A stretch of DNA of 64,000 nucleotides from Symbiodinium natans (taxonomy: Eukaryota; Sar; Dinophyceae; Suessiales; Symbiodiniaceae): positions 123,501 to 187,500 of the forward strand of contig CAJNDS010002367.1 in NCBI GenBank assembly GCA_905221605.1. The letters run 5' to 3'. Below the pieces are notes generated by a model. It was not told the DNA's origin. It searched no databases and was given only the letters and a program-made list of their open reading frames with translations. Made by a program: the position numbers and the translations under genes. Below, in pieces: positions 10,342-21,228 of this stretch. Within the stretch, counting starts at the first letter, position 1. Each line of letters begins with the position of its first letter.

Positions 10342-12161
10342 GAACTTCGCCGAAGATCTGAGTTTTCCTGAGGTTTTCCTGAGTTTTCCTGTTTCCTCGC
10401 GCTTTTCTGGGGGCTGGTAGTTGTTCGCGCGAAGATTCCCCCAAGCGTGCGGGGGGCTCATCCTCGGAGCCGTGGTCACGAACAAGCCCACAAGCTGCTG
10501 CCAGGCCAGGCAAAGAGGGCTTCAGGGCTTCTGCTCGCCTGCAGGTTCTTAAAAAAGAACTTGGCCACTTGGCCTGAACGGCTGGGATGAGAAAGCCTGC
10601 GGAATCAGGGACGTTGCTGAAGTTGTGTTGCTGCTCGTTTGCCTACTGAGAGCGCGTCATGCGCTGACTCCCGCATGCAGCCGCACATGCGCAAAAAGGG
10701 CACCTAAAGCATCCTTCTTGACATGTTCAGCAACACTATCCAGGATGTTGTTTCAGGAAAGCCCCTCCTTCTTTAAAGACCTTCCAGAAGCTGTACCAAT
10801 AAGGATCCTTTCCAGGTAGGACGAACTCGAGGTCCTCAGTTTGAAGCTTGGTTTCTGCTCACCAGGCCGCTCTGAAACCCTAAACCTTGAACCCTTAAAC
10901 AGCCCAGCAGCCACATCACGAACACCCTGAACATCCCTGAGCCCTAGGCCTAAACCCGAAACCTAAACCCCAGTAGGCCTAAACCCTTTTTCTTCTGTTG
11001 CTGGGCTTCCTCCCTTGAAGCCCTCAGCCCACGGGGTCGCGCTGGGTTGGCCAAGGCGCGCAGCTCCGTGTCGACGGAGGCGGCTTCATTCTGCCTACTG
11101 GGGCTTAAGAAGGAATAGGGTTGTGGGGGGTTGTTTAGGGACCGAAAGCTGTACTTGTAACCCAAATTGCTAGGTCATCAGCCCCAATTGCGGGGCGAAC
11201 CCCAGAATCCTAGGCAAGTGAGGATCCAGATGCTCGTATGTGATGCCGCTTCGCATCCCTTCTCCCTGGGATGTGAACGGCCTGGCCAAATGCTCGAGGC
11301 GCCCGAAAGCTTGAGTCCGTCATCTTGCAGCATGGTGCTGGAGTTCTCGCGGGATTCCTACGGCCGACAATCCATCCTGAATCACCGAATTCTCGGACCC
11401 TAAGTTGCTTTTCTGCTCGATCGGTGTGCACATTGGCTGTCGGACACAGCTTGCGCACCACTGGCCGGGCGTGGGGCACGCTGCAGGAGTGCGGGCAATG
11501 CGCTAAGTCGCCCACTGGGGGACTCCTGGCCCAGTCGGCTGACTACTCACTGGTGCATTCGTTTGCTGTGCATGCAGGGTTTGCAAGGAAGCCGGCGTCT
11601 TGGGTCTTGAAGTTGTCTGCGAGGACACAAACAGAGACTCAGTTGAGAGCACCCCAACGTGTGGGCGGTTATTCAAATCACCTTTTGCTGCCTTTTCCCA
11701 GTAGGGTTCCTGATGAACAAGCCCCACCTACACCCCTTCCACTTCCACCCCACAGAGCTGCAATTTTACCCTTGACAGGCCAGTATCCCGGTGCCCTTCT
11801 TGCCAGCGTTGGCTGATGCCCAGGTGTCCGTGGGCTTTAATGAACTAAATGGCTCACGTTTAGGATTCAGGACTTAAGGATTTAGGTCCCCTGCCTTGAG
11901 AAGGCCAACTAAGCACCCCGCTGTTGCCCAAATTGACCATTGTCGTGCAGATGTTTGCTAGTCGCTGTGCACAAAGGCAGAATGTAGCTAGCCTAGGCGG
12001 ACATCGGGATTCCCACCTACTGAGTTACCCTGAACCCTTAAATAATTCTCGCCACCCAAACCCAAACCCTAAGCTAAGGGGAGAGGATAAAGCCGGCAAG
12101 CCTTGGCAAGAGGCGGATCGCAGGTTAAAGCCGTTCACAGCGGTTCCATCCATCCTGCTCT
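10342..12161. other. No supported gene; degenerate telomere-like sequence
   Basis: Downstream of the F-box gene lie a short tandem TGAGGTTTTCC repeat (10360-10400), degenerate CCCTAAA-like sequence (10860-10990) and unique sequence. Open frames on both strands show no recognisable domains. Confidence 0.5.
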
Positions 12162-12262
12162 GAACCCTAAGCCCTACACCCTAAACCCTACACCCTAAAC
12201 CCTACACCCTAAACATCCCTAAACCCTAAACCCCAAACCCCAAACCCCTAATCCCTAAACCC
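12162..12262. repeat. Telomere-like CCCTAAA/CCCTACA block
   Basis: Roughly 100 bases of CCCTAAA, CCCTACA and CCCCAAA units, ending at CCCCGCAG, a possible 3' splice site. Confidence 0.8.
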
Positions 12263-12383
12263 CGCAGCCCCACGAGGTCCAGGCGCGGCCGCCCTGCGAC
12301 ACAGTTTGGGTCCAGGCTCCCGCTTGGGTTCTCGAAGCTGTGGTCCATTTTCTGTTGGGGCCCCTAAATATGTAGGGCACTTG

Positions 12384-12501
12384 CCCAGACCCCTGGGAGG
12401 ATCCAAAAAGTAGAACCCCCAAATAGTACCCTTTACTACGATTGGGTCATTTTAGAAACCATTAAGGGGATCTAGTTTTTGGATCCTCCCAGGGGTCTGG
12501 G
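12384..12501. mobile_element. MITE-like palindromic element with perfect 26-bp terminal inverted repeats
   Basis: The arms at 12384-12409 (CCCAGACCCCTGGGAGGATC...) and 12476-12501 are exact reverse complements over 26 bases and enclose 66 bases without coding potential. Size and structure match a non-autonomous mini-element. No obvious target-site duplication was found at the edges. Confidence 0.75.
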
Positions 12502-13600
12502 TGTAGGTAGGTGAGCATGTATGTGCAAGTCATGAAGAGGTATTAGTATGAAAACTAAACGACTTCAAAAGACATGCATTGATGTAACCATGTCCAGCAT
12601 ATTCTTGGGTACCATAAATGTCAGGCATTGTTAGAAGGGAAACTTTGACCACCCTTCTGCCTGACAGAGCTTAGAGCTTGAAGGGTTTAAGAGTTTAGGG
12701 TCTGAGGGTTTCAGGGTGGTTGAAGGGCTTAGGGGCTGAGGGGGCTTAAGTAAGAGTGTAGGGACAGTTCCCGTGTTCAAGGCTTAGGGAGTAGGCGTTC
12801 GCTTAAAGGTAAACCCTTCGCCCTAAACCCGCAGAACATGATGCCGAGGTCTGATACAGTTCCTGAAATTATGGCATGCCGGAAGACCCCTGAGACGCTT
12901 GAGCTGTAGGCCTCACATCCCAGGAGTGCGCAGTCCATAAAATCTTCGAACCTTTGGGGAACCTTTGGCCCTGAAACCCTGATTGCATCAGGTCCAGGCC
13001 GAGTCCGCAGAGGCCGAGACGCAGACCAAGGCCCGAAGGGTTCAACGGAATATGGAGAGGAGTTTCGTGGTTCATGGAAAATCGGTGCGATGGTTTAGGG
13101 CTTAGGGAACGGAAGTGGGCGGTTTTCCGCCCGCGATCGGTCAAAAAGGAGGCAGAAATGCGGAGCTCTGATTCAAAGTCGATGTGCTGGGCGGACAGGC
13201 AGCGCCCGATCCACCAGCGCTAGTGGAGTCCTCCTCGCAGACCCAGGCTGTGGGAGACGTTGCATGCAGGTCCTGGCAGCGCGTGCATGCCAACTCTGAC
13301 TTGCCAAAATGCTGGAAGACTCAACGAAGTAGTACCAGTCTTCGGTGCCACTCCAGGAAGAGGCTCCTGCGATACCGAGCATGGCCGTGGCTGAGGCATG
13401 CGGCGTTCTGCGCCGGAAGCATCGCAATGCGTAGCTGAGGTAGTCCCAAGGAAGGACGGAAAGGAACCATCGGGAGCATATTGGGCTTCTGTTCAACATT
13501 CGCTGACATCTCCCGCGCAGGGGCATGTTCTTTGGCTCAAAGAGCACAAGAAAGCCCCGGCCGATCTTCCTGCGAGGGCAAGCCAAGCATGTTTGGGCAG

Positions 13601-13731
13601 ATGTCCCCGCCGGCCAAAGGGCCGGAGGTCTTCCGGCAGAGCAGCCACTTGGGTCTGCAGGGTATTGAAGCCCGCCTCGACCGACTCTCCTCACAGATGG
13701 ACCTCTGCCTGTCCGAGGTCATGAGCTGGAC
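13601..13731 (+). CDS. Candidate exon upstream of the K+ channel
   Basis: An open segment reading MSPPAKGPEVFRQSSHLG and then a helical stretch (IEARLDRLSSQMDLCLSEVM). If the donor is GCTGGG at 13732 and the acceptor TTCGAG|G at 13794, the frame continues as SWTFAEGLRSVATCVTEAAE in the next exon. Likely the N-terminal cytoplasmic part of the channel gene, or of a gene just upstream. Confidence 0.4.
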
Positions 13732-13794
13732 GCTGGGAGGGGTTTAGGGTTTAGGGTTTAGAGTTTATGGGGGGTTGAAAGGCTTGAGTTCGAG
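13732..13794 (+). other. Predicted 63-bp intron made largely of TTTAGGG repeats
   Basis: Between the two open segments at 13601-13731 and 13795 onward lie only 63 bases: GCTGGGAGG, then about three TTTAGGG-like units, then a short stretch ending CGAG. The donor would be GC and the acceptor AG|G, as in other introns of this window. Inferred from frame continuity only. Confidence 0.4.
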
Positions 13795-14040
13795 GTTTGC
13801 TGAAGGATTGAGAAGCGTGGCCACTTGTGTGACTGAAGCCGCTGAAGCCTCCAAAGCGCGGCTGAGGAAGGGACTCCCGTCTGAGCAACGGGAGGCGAGT
13901 CCTGTGGAGGAGCCGACAATGGTAAATCTTCCCAATGTATCAGAGGCTCCGAAGCTCCTTGAGGCTTGGGCCATCGGTCCACCTGCTCAGTCCATGCCCT
14001 GCACCCCCGCACTGACTAAAGGTTTCTCGTTCATGCCGTA
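13795..14040 (+). CDS. Candidate exon upstream of the K+ channel
   Basis: Continues the preceding frame with an alanine/charged helical segment (FAEGLRSVATCVTEAAEASK) and a Pro/Glu-rich tail. The 3' boundary is uncertain. A CCCTAAA array begins directly after it, and the next possible exon starts at 14153 after CTGCAG. Confidence 0.35.
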
Positions 14041-14041
14041 C

Positions 14042-14142
14042 CCCTAAACCCTAAACCCTAAACCCTAAACCCTAAACCCTAAACCCTAAACCCCAAACCC
14101 CAAACCCCAAACCCCAAACCCCAAACCCCAAACCCCAAGACC
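14042..14142. repeat. Telomere-like CCCTAAA array turning into CCCCAAA
   Basis: Seven CCCTAAA units are followed by about six CCCCAAA units and then CTGACTGCAG, a good 3' splice site at 14152. The C-rich strand thus occupies the polypyrimidine-tract position of the putative intron. Confidence 0.85.
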
Positions 14143-14361
14143 CTGACTGCAGGTCCCTTCTCCCATGGGCCGGCGACCAAGCCACATGTCCAACGAGTCT
14201 TCCGCGGCTCCTTCCTCTGCCGAATCATCCGACAGGACACCGGGGAAATCTGGGGGGATCAGGGGCTTGACATGAGGATGTGGTTGCCTTCTCATCCTTA
14301 GATGAGTCTCAGAACGAAGATGCTCCACAAGCTACTAGGTGCTCCTCAGAACCGTCTTGAG

Positions 14362-15394
14362 GCACGAAGACGAGAACGCGCAGACTTCGACGCCGTACCG
14401 GGGAAGGTCCAGGCAGATGCTGCCTGTGCGGTCCATGGACCTGAAGGTGGCATGGAAGCTTCACGCCAAGGAGGTCACGCGAGAGCTGGGCACGCTCAGC
14501 GCGGCCGACAAACGGATCCAGCCGCTCCTCCGGCTTGTCTACCGGAGTCGCTTGGACTATGTCTGGGAACTCCTGGACGATCCCGCCTCCAGCAGATGGG
14601 CATGGCGCGTGTCCCAGTTCTTGAAGATGCTGGTGATATTCTCAGTGCTGATCTCCAACTTGGAGACCACAAAGCCACCCATGTTGGACCGGAACCTAGT
14701 GGTGGTCCTGCAGATCAGCTTCGACGCCGTGTTCTTGGTGGAGTTCCTGTGCCGCATCTTGTCCGCGCCTTCGAAGAGATCCTACCTGCGTGATCCATTG
14801 AATTGGGCCGACATGCTGTCTGGATTAGGTCTGCCCCTCAGGGCAAGCGTGGGCTTTGGTATTGAAGGCCTCGGTCGTGTCGGCTGGGGAATGGAGACGA
14901 TCCAACTCATACTGCTATACTTCCTACCACTTGCGCGCCTCCTCAAGCTCCTGCGATACTTTGATTCTTTGAGGCTCCTGATTGACGCATGCGTCAACTC
15001 GGCAGAGGCGTTGCCTGTCTTGGCTTACATGCTGGCAGTGATGGTCCTTTTTTCTGCGACAATCATCTACTTGGTCGAGTCGGAGGACAACATCCCAACC
15101 CTGCAACATGCTCTCTGGCTGGCAATCGTGACGGTCACAACCGTCGGCTACGGGGACTACTTTCCCAAGTCTCCGTGGGGCTATCTGTGTGTTTCAGTGC
15201 TCACGTTTATCAGCGTGCTTTTCCTGGCCCTGCCGGTGCCTTGGAGCGAAAGCAACCCAACGACAAGAACGACAGCAACCACCACAACAGCAGCAACAAC
15301 AACAAGCTGCTTCTACTCCTTCTCCTACTTGTACTTCTGCTCCTACTCGTGCTCCTACTCCTATTCCTGCTGCTGCCACGATTACCAGTACTCG

Positions 15395-15434
<40 letters not shown>

Positions 15435-16876
15435 GCTGCCGCTGCCGCTGCCGCTGCCGCTGCTGCTGCCGCCGCTGCTGCTGCTGCTGCCCGCCGCCAT
15501 TAGGCTGCTGCTGCTCCAGAGCTACTGCTTCATACCCTCTACGACTACAGTCTCACCGCATCGGGTTGCGTCCAGGTGGGCATTGTGGGCCACGAGTTCA
15601 CTCAGTCCTGGCTGTCGAGACGGCGCGTCATCCTCCAGACGCGGGTTCGCCGCTGCCTGAACAAGTGGGGGTACACCGCCGGTGACCTGCAGAGCACCAG
15701 CTGCATTCTGGCAATTTTTGATTTATTTCATTCCCTTGTTTTTTTTTTTGGGGGGGGGTTCGGGGGTCGGGGGTATTTTTTTTTTTGGGGGGGGGGGGTT
15801 CGGGGGTTTGGGGAGCTTTTGGGTTTTGGAGGCTTTCGGTTTACGTACGTTTCAGGACCCCAAAAGGGCTTGTGGGTTTTCGAGGCGTTTGGTTTACGTT
15901 TCAGGGCCCTGGCGGTTGCATTGGTGCCTCTGAGGATGCTCTTCGAGTATGCCGATGCAGATGGAGATGGCAGCCTTGCGCTCGTTGAATTCATTGAGCT
16001 CGTTCGGCAGATGAGAACCTCAACGCTGTTGATTTGCGCGTTCAGCTCGATTCGTCGTATGAAGCCCTAAAAAGGCCCGCACAGGAAGCAGCGAGAACAA
16101 CCAAATCAAAGCACGTCAAAGAACGATTTCTATCATTGCAAATTCGCACGAAAACTTAGGGCACCGTCCTGCCGGCATCTAGTTATTTGCTCACTCAACC
16201 CTCAACGGAGGAATCGGTGTCAGTGCGGAGGCAGCTGCTGAACTCTTCACGATGTGCCGGTGAAGCATTGAGCTGGAAAAAAACCCTCTCCCGAAGTCCC
16301 AAGATGCTCCTAAGCACCCTGGAGCTCCAAGTTGCATGGCTGCTGCCTTGTTTCCCCCTTTTTGTGACATGGAAGGTGGCCTCCTACCCTGCCGATGCAT
16401 CCCAAGCCTGTGCCCAAGGTTTGACAGCGACCAGAACGGGACCTTGGATCGCACGGAGGTGCTGCGCCATCTGTTCCCGGACGAGTACGTCCGGGCGGCT
16501 TGGCTGCATGCTTCGGCGAAATTTGCGAGATTCTTTGAGCAAGGTTGACATTGGGGGTTTAGGATATTAGGGTACCTTATTGGGGTCCTTGAAATAAAGG
16601 TGGGGGTCTATGTTTGGGGTTTTGTTGCATGTGCTCCGGGCGCAGGAGAAGCACCTGATGCACCAGGCTTCCTTGGAAGTCTCGAAGCACCGGATCGGTC
16701 AGGCGCTCGACCAGTGGGGCTCCAGCCGTCTGTCGGCAGATGATCCCATGAAGCCACCAGTGGAGCCTCCTGTGGTGGAACCTCAGCCCAGTGATGGGCC
16801 CCTGGAAAGCCAGATCGACATGCCTGTGTTCGTAGGACGAGATGAGCCTGATCCCGTCTGCGAGCAGACGGTCTGA
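14362..16876 (+). CDS. Voltage-gated potassium channel with C-terminal EF-hands
   Basis: Exons traced: 14362-15235, 15576-15691, 15935-16012, 16419-16497 and 16646-16876 (TGA). Exon 1 holds all six membrane segments: S1 (FLKMLVIFSVLISNL), S2-S3, an S4 with spaced charges (RLLKLLRYFDSLR), S5, the pore with filter TVTTVGYGD, and S6 (LFLALPV). Exon 2 resumes with GIVGHEFTQSW, the usual post-S6 sequence. Exons 3 and 4 encode two EF-hand loops (DADGDGSLALVEF and DSDQNGTLDRTEV), suggesting Ca2+ sensing. The last exon is a Pro/Glu-rich tail. Introns start GT, GA, GA and GC, and all end AG|G. Intron 1 holds an expanded CTG/CCG microsatellite. Family: plasma-membrane Kv channel. The EF-hand coupling is inferred. 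Exons 5' of 14362 are incomplete. Confidence 0.8.
15270..15500. repeat. AAC, TACTCC and CTG/CCG microsatellites inside the channel intron
   Basis: Within intron 1 (15236-15575) lie ACAACAA repeats, then CTCCTAC/TACTTC repeats, then about 100 bases of CTG and CCGCTG. The tract is open in several frames, so automated gene prediction would read through it and give a false Cys/Leu/Ala-rich extension to the channel. Confidence 0.8.
16558..16612 (-). mobile_element. Partial copy of the GGACCCCAATAAGG mini-element
   Basis: Contains GGGTACCTTATTGGGGTCCTT, the reverse complement of the core seen at 20713-20797 and 21108-21228. It lies in the last channel intron, just before the final exon. Confidence 0.6.
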
Positions 16877-17365
16877 GCCATTCGTGTTGATGGTCTTTGC
16901 CACTTTGAAGGGTGGCACACTGTATGAGGCTCAGGTAGTTGTCACGGAAAAGGCGAGCAGTCTGCAACACCGATCGGAAGCGATGTGCAGTGTGCAGATG
17001 CCGAAGGTACCGGATCTTCGGTTTTTTGGAATCGCCACTCTCCGGTTTTTCGTTTAGTGACTTGCGTACGCATAGTCAGAATCTTCCTGCAGGGCATGCC
17101 CAGCTCCTAGGGTATGGGCCATCCTCATGCCCTAGCTAGCCCAAACCCAGTGGCGAGCAAAGCCCTGCAAAGCCTGAGAAAGCTCTTGCGCCAACCTTGA
17201 CAGCAAGCGCTTGTTTCACAGCGACCATGTTGTTCCCTGTCGAGCCGGCCGGGCCCTGCGAAAACCTGCTCACGCCATATACGGTCACATACAGTACACG
17301 TGTTTGCTGGCTTCCGTTGCGATTACCCCCTCCACGCACGGAGAAGAAGCTGTTGCTGCGTCTTC

Positions 17366-18182
17366 AGAGGTGGAGACTCCCCCACCTTCGCTGTCAGTGG
17401 AGACGCAGACAGAGGCTCGGGCACAAATGCCATGAGAGGGCAAAGCTGTGCGTTGCAGCCTTCGAGAGGTGGAGACAGCCCCGCCTTCGGTGTCAGTGGA
17501 GATGCAGACGGAGGTCCGGACCTTCCACGCCCCGCTGTCATGCCGCATGCCAGCGGCCACCCGGAGAGCCCTTAACCCCCCGAGTAATGAAAGTTATACC
17601 CTGAACGGCATTGCAACCCTTTCATACTTGACTGCTCTCAGTCATCGAGGCCCAAGCAGCACCGGCTGCTGAAGAAGCAGGGGCGCAGACAGAGGCTTAG
17701 ATCTTTGCTGGGAATTCTGCGGGGACTCTGTTGAAATGTCCCTTGGCCCTTGGCAGATGCCCACACCAGGTGCGATGTGCGGGTCTGTCGTTGCCTGTGC
17801 CAGGCGCCTGCGACCCCTGACATGCTCCCTGCACAGACGCAGACGGAGGCAGGGTCTGCTTCTCTTTGTCATAGTTGGGGAACATTTTACATCTGTAAGG
17901 GTACTTAAACCCAAATAAGGAATAAACAATTCGATTTTTAGCATGATCCCCACAATGAACTAGTTCTGGGGCGGCGTAGGTGTGGCCAATCAGGAAGCGC
18001 TCCCCTGGGCCAGGCAGTGGGCCAACCGTCGGTGTCAGCAGAGACACAGACGGAGGCACATGGAGTCGTAGGCATGCGATTCTTTTCTCCGTAGGGAGGA
18101 GATGTCTAAAGCTTGCGGCTTCTGTTCAGGCCCAGGCTCCTGCATCGAGAGCCGTAGCGGCACAGACGGAGGCCTGCTGAGT
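17366..18182 (+). CDS. Candidate exons encoding repeated S-V-E-T-Q-T-E-A motifs
   Basis: The + strand encodes a recurring motif: SLSVETQTEARA near 17388-17430, SVSVEMQTEVRT near 17483-17522, AQTEA near 17685, QTQTEAG near 17836, SVSAETQTEAHG near 18030-18062 and AAQTEAC near 18163-18180. Copies lie in different frames with intron-like sequence between them, so they look like separate short exons or duplicated exon cores. Similar motifs occur at 1715 (AQTQTK) and 13008 (AETQTKA). Such acidic QTE repeats suggest an unstructured scaffold region. No named family is recognised. Confidence 0.35.
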
Positions 18183-18188
18183 TTATAA

Positions 18189-18256
18189 ATGTAGCTTACT
18201 GGGGTCCTGATTATAAAGGGATCCTACTGTTTGGAGGTCTATAATTAGTGGTCCCT
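18189..18256 (-). mobile_element. Partial GGACCCCAATAAGG mini-element
   Basis: Reads CTTACTGGGGTCCTGATTAT, then AAGGGATCCTACT and GGAGGTCT, diverged reverse complements of the family core. Lies right after the last TQTEA-type segment. Confidence 0.55.
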
Positions 18257-19308
18257 GTATGTATGTATGTACCACCGATACCACTTTGTGCAAGAAACGA
18301 ATGCCCCCCTCTTGTTCCGTCGTCCTCAATCTCCTCATGTGCAATTCAGAGAGGTGCCTCTCTCAAGACAAGCCTCCATCCTTCGTCGTATGCGCATCCG
18401 AAGCCAAGGATCTCCGTCAGCGATTCTTGAGTACATGGGAAAGATGAAGTACCTCTTGCGCTAGCCCAGTGGCATGCTGGGATTGGGAGAAGGGCCACGC
18501 AGTTCGCTTCGCTTGTCTTTGAGAGGATCCTTTTCTAGGTTGGCGTCCCCGAACCCTTGCAGCCTGCAGCATGTTCAGGCAGAAGAGGTGCGGCAGCCAC
18601 AGCCCTGCTGCGAGTGGGTGGCCTAGCAAGGCAGAGAATCTTCGGCGTCGTCCCTGCAACTTGAAGGCACTGAGCCTGAACCATCCGATGCCCCATGCCA
18701 GCATCCCAGGTCCTCGTCTCAGACGGCTCCTCCGGTTCAGAAAGCGGCGTCGGCTCTTGGGCGACAATAATGGTTTTGGGGAGTATTCTCCCACTACGTG
18801 CTACTCCTAGTACTAAAGCCCTCCCCAATAGAGTTCCTCATGACTCGCCCAGATCCTGCTGTTGGGGGCTTTAATGGGTAGGGCCGGGGGGGGGGGGGGG
18901 GTTACTTAAACGTGTCCCGCAAGCCTGGACCTGCTGTTCCAGCATTAGGTTCAAGCCACACCGGCGAAGGGTACGAGCTGCGGGACCCAGGCACCTGGCC
19001 TTTGTGGGAGATGTGAACGTGGCTGGAAGCTCCAGACCTCTCCAGACTGCAAACCCTGAGAAGTCAAAAGCCCCATGAGATTTGTCCATTGTCCAGCCGC
19101 GCTCCCCGTGCCCGCACCTCATAGCTACAGAGAGGTCCCGGTGCAAATTGCGTACATACCACCACCAAAATGAAAATGCAGGAACCGTGACCCCCTCCCT
19201 CCTCACCGGCGGCAGGTGGAACGCCCCAAAGTGGGCCATCAGGCGGTGCAAGCCGAGGTTGGGGGCATTTTTGAGTGCTTCGTTGGGAACTGGGGGGGCG
19301 GGGGGTTT

Positions 19309-19578
19309 AGGGTTTTTGGCAGGGAAGGGTCTAGAGACCCTACCCTAGACCCGAAACCCTAAACTCTAAAGCCTGAACCCTAAACCCCTGAGCCCTAAGC
19401 CCCCTAAAGCCCTAAACAGCCCCCCGCCCCATCCCCAAACCCCTCCATGTGCCACAGGATTCCACGGCGCAAGACGCGCTGGAACGGGTGAAGCAGCTGG
19501 AGGCCGGTAAGCCTTGGTTTCGCAAGGACTTACGGGTTTAGGGTTTAGGGTTTAGGGTTTGGGGTTTAGGGTTTAGGG
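19309..19578. repeat. Telomere-like blocks around a short exon
   Basis: Degenerate CCCTAAA units (19340-19450) run up to the CACAG acceptor at 19457. After the exon at 19458-19506 and its GTAAGC donor, TTTAGGG units resume at 19534-19578. C-rich strand before the exon and G-rich strand after it. Confidence 0.75.
19458..19506 (+). CDS. Candidate coiled-coil exon
   Basis: CCACAG|G acceptor, then DSTAQDALERVKQLEA, then a consensus GTAAGC donor. The heptad-like charged helix suggests a coiled coil. One of a series of similar short exons between 19 and 35 kb. Parent gene unknown. Confidence 0.45.
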
Positions 19579-20309
19579 GCTTATGGAGTTTAGAGGGCTT
19601 ATCTGGGGTTCCAAGTATGCATAAGGCAAGGGCCATACTGGGGGGAGTATAGGAAAATCTCATCGATGTTGTGGCTTTTTGCAACTCCACCTCCTGCATG
19701 TAGACGCTTGCTTCGCGCAAAGTACAGATTAGGGCCGCGAAGCAGAAAGCAAAATCTCGAACTTGAGACTCCCTAAGTCGCACAACCCTAGGCCCTGTAG
19801 TACAGTGGCACATGTTGCCTCTAGATGCCTCAGGGACTCTCGAGTATCCTAGCCCCGGGCCTAGACCTGGGGTCACAGATCCCCTGATTTCTTGAACCTT
19901 CGCATGCCCTGAGCCTTGGGAGGATCTAGTAGAATGTAGACGCACGGCTTAAAGCCCAAACCCAGAACCCAGGATGGCCCTGTCTTAGGATCCCGCTTTC
20001 ATCCCGCAGGCCGCATCCGCTGCAGAGGCTGGCCAGCTTCAGGCCAGGGCGTCGGTTGCTTGGGGTGCAGGTCTGGCAGAAAATTTCCCAGTCGGTTAGA
20101 AGTCATAGCCTGGGGTCTTCGTTTGCAGGCTCGAGGGCCTGATTTAGGACATGACCCGGTGGTGGGATCGCATTGCGGGGTTCATGTTTGTGGTTTCAGC
20201 AGACGGCGCTTGCGGCTTGAAATATTCATACGGGCATGACGATCGGTAGTTCAACTGTACCGTGCATGTCCGTGTCCTAATCCCTAAACCCTAAACCCCA
20301 AACCTCCAG

Positions 20310-20358
20310 GCGTGGCGCGACATGGCTGCGGCCAAGGCGTTGGGCAAGCTGAACGCGG
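20310..20358 (+). CDS. Candidate helical exon
   Basis: CTCCAG|G acceptor directly after a CCCTAAA run. Reads AWRDMAAAKALGKLNA up to a possible GA donor at 20359. Another open segment (AASAAEAGQLQARAS) after CGCAG near 20010 may be a neighbouring exon. Confidence 0.4.
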
Positions 20359-20712
20359 GATGCCTAGTGTACTTGCTTCTTCCATGCATTTGCAGCTGTT
20401 ATGGCGGTTTACGAAAGTAGTAGGGACCCTTCAACATGTGGGACCCCTTCTTGATGCCGCGCAATCGACCCCCCCCCCCCCCCCCCCGATGGCCCCCCCC
20501 CCCCCCCCCGCCCCCTGCCGGGTAACCCCCCCCACCCTAAAAACACCACGGACCGCGGTGGGGGAGGGGACGGAGAAGCCTCAGCTTAAACCCCAAACCC
20601 TGAACCCCAAGCCCTAAAACTTAAACCCACCAATCAACGACAGGAGGGAGAAGGGTAAACCCGAAACCCTTTCCGCTTTAACCCTGAACCCTCAACCGTT
20701 ATGCTGGCCCAT

Positions 20713-20797
20713 CTAGACCCCCCCAAATAGTGACATTCCCTTATCATAAGGACCCCAATAAGGTACCCACAATTTCGGAAACCCCCTGCCAAGTTCC
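20713..20797 (+). mobile_element. Mini-element copy (GGACCCCAATAAGG family)
   Basis: Contains ATTCCCTTATCATAAGGACC, CCAATAAGGTACCC and TTTCGGAAACCCCC, the right half of the family consensus seen at 21108-21228. Confidence 0.65.
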
Positions 20798-20984
20798 CTA
20801 GCCATGCTCTTTGCCCCAGTGTGCGGACGAGAATTTGAGGTCACCATCGTTTGCCCTCGAGCAGAATGTAACGTCAATGGGGTGAAGGCATCATCTGCAC
20901 GAAAGTGTCCAGGGTTCTTGGCACTATGCCCTGCAATTGACGAATGAGATTCCTCGGTTCAGGGTTGAGGGTTCAGGGTTGAGG

Positions 20985-21016
20985 GTTTAGGGTTTAGGGT
21001 TTAGGATTTAGGGCAC
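20985..21016. repeat. Telomere-like TTTAGGG block (opposite polarity)
   Basis: G-rich units lie just upstream of a 3' splice site (CCAG at 21024). This is an exception to the usual pattern of C-rich blocks before exons. Confidence 0.8.
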
Positions 21017-21024
21017 TTTGCCAG

Positions 21025-21102
21025 GTGGAGATGGACAGCTGGCGCTCTGAGCAGCTGCGAAGGGACTTCGAAGACAAGGCAAGTTGGATCAGAAAGCTCC
21101 AG
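21025..21102 (+). CDS. Candidate coiled-coil exon
   Basis: TTGCCAG|G acceptor, 26 codons starting VEMDSWRSEQLRRDFEDK and ending KLQ, then a GTGACA donor. Charged helical composition. The following intron starts with a mini-element only five bases after the donor. Parent gene unknown. Confidence 0.5.
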
Positions 21103-21107
21103 GTGAC

Positions 21108-21228
21108 ATATGGGGGTTTGCGAAAACAGGGGACCCTTAAAATAGCCCCCCCCCCCCCCCATATCAGTAGGATTCCCTTATGATGAGGACCCCAATAAGG
21201 TGCCCCCTATTTTCGGAAAGCCCCATAT
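21108..21228 (+). mobile_element. Full-length mini-element with terminal inverted repeats
   Basis: The left end ATATGGGGGTTTGCGAAAA and right end TTTTCGGAAAGCCCCATAT are imperfect inverted repeats. The interior carries GGATTCCCTTATGATGAGGA and CCCCAATAAGGTGCCCC. About 121 bp, non-coding, and placed at the 5' end of an intron, as an introner-type element would be. Confidence 0.75.

Noticed and set aside
14339-15685. Channel ORF read through as a 448-residue protein
   Set aside because: After S6 the frame enters microsatellite sequence; homology requires splicing at 15236 and resumption at 15576 with GIVGHEFTQSW.
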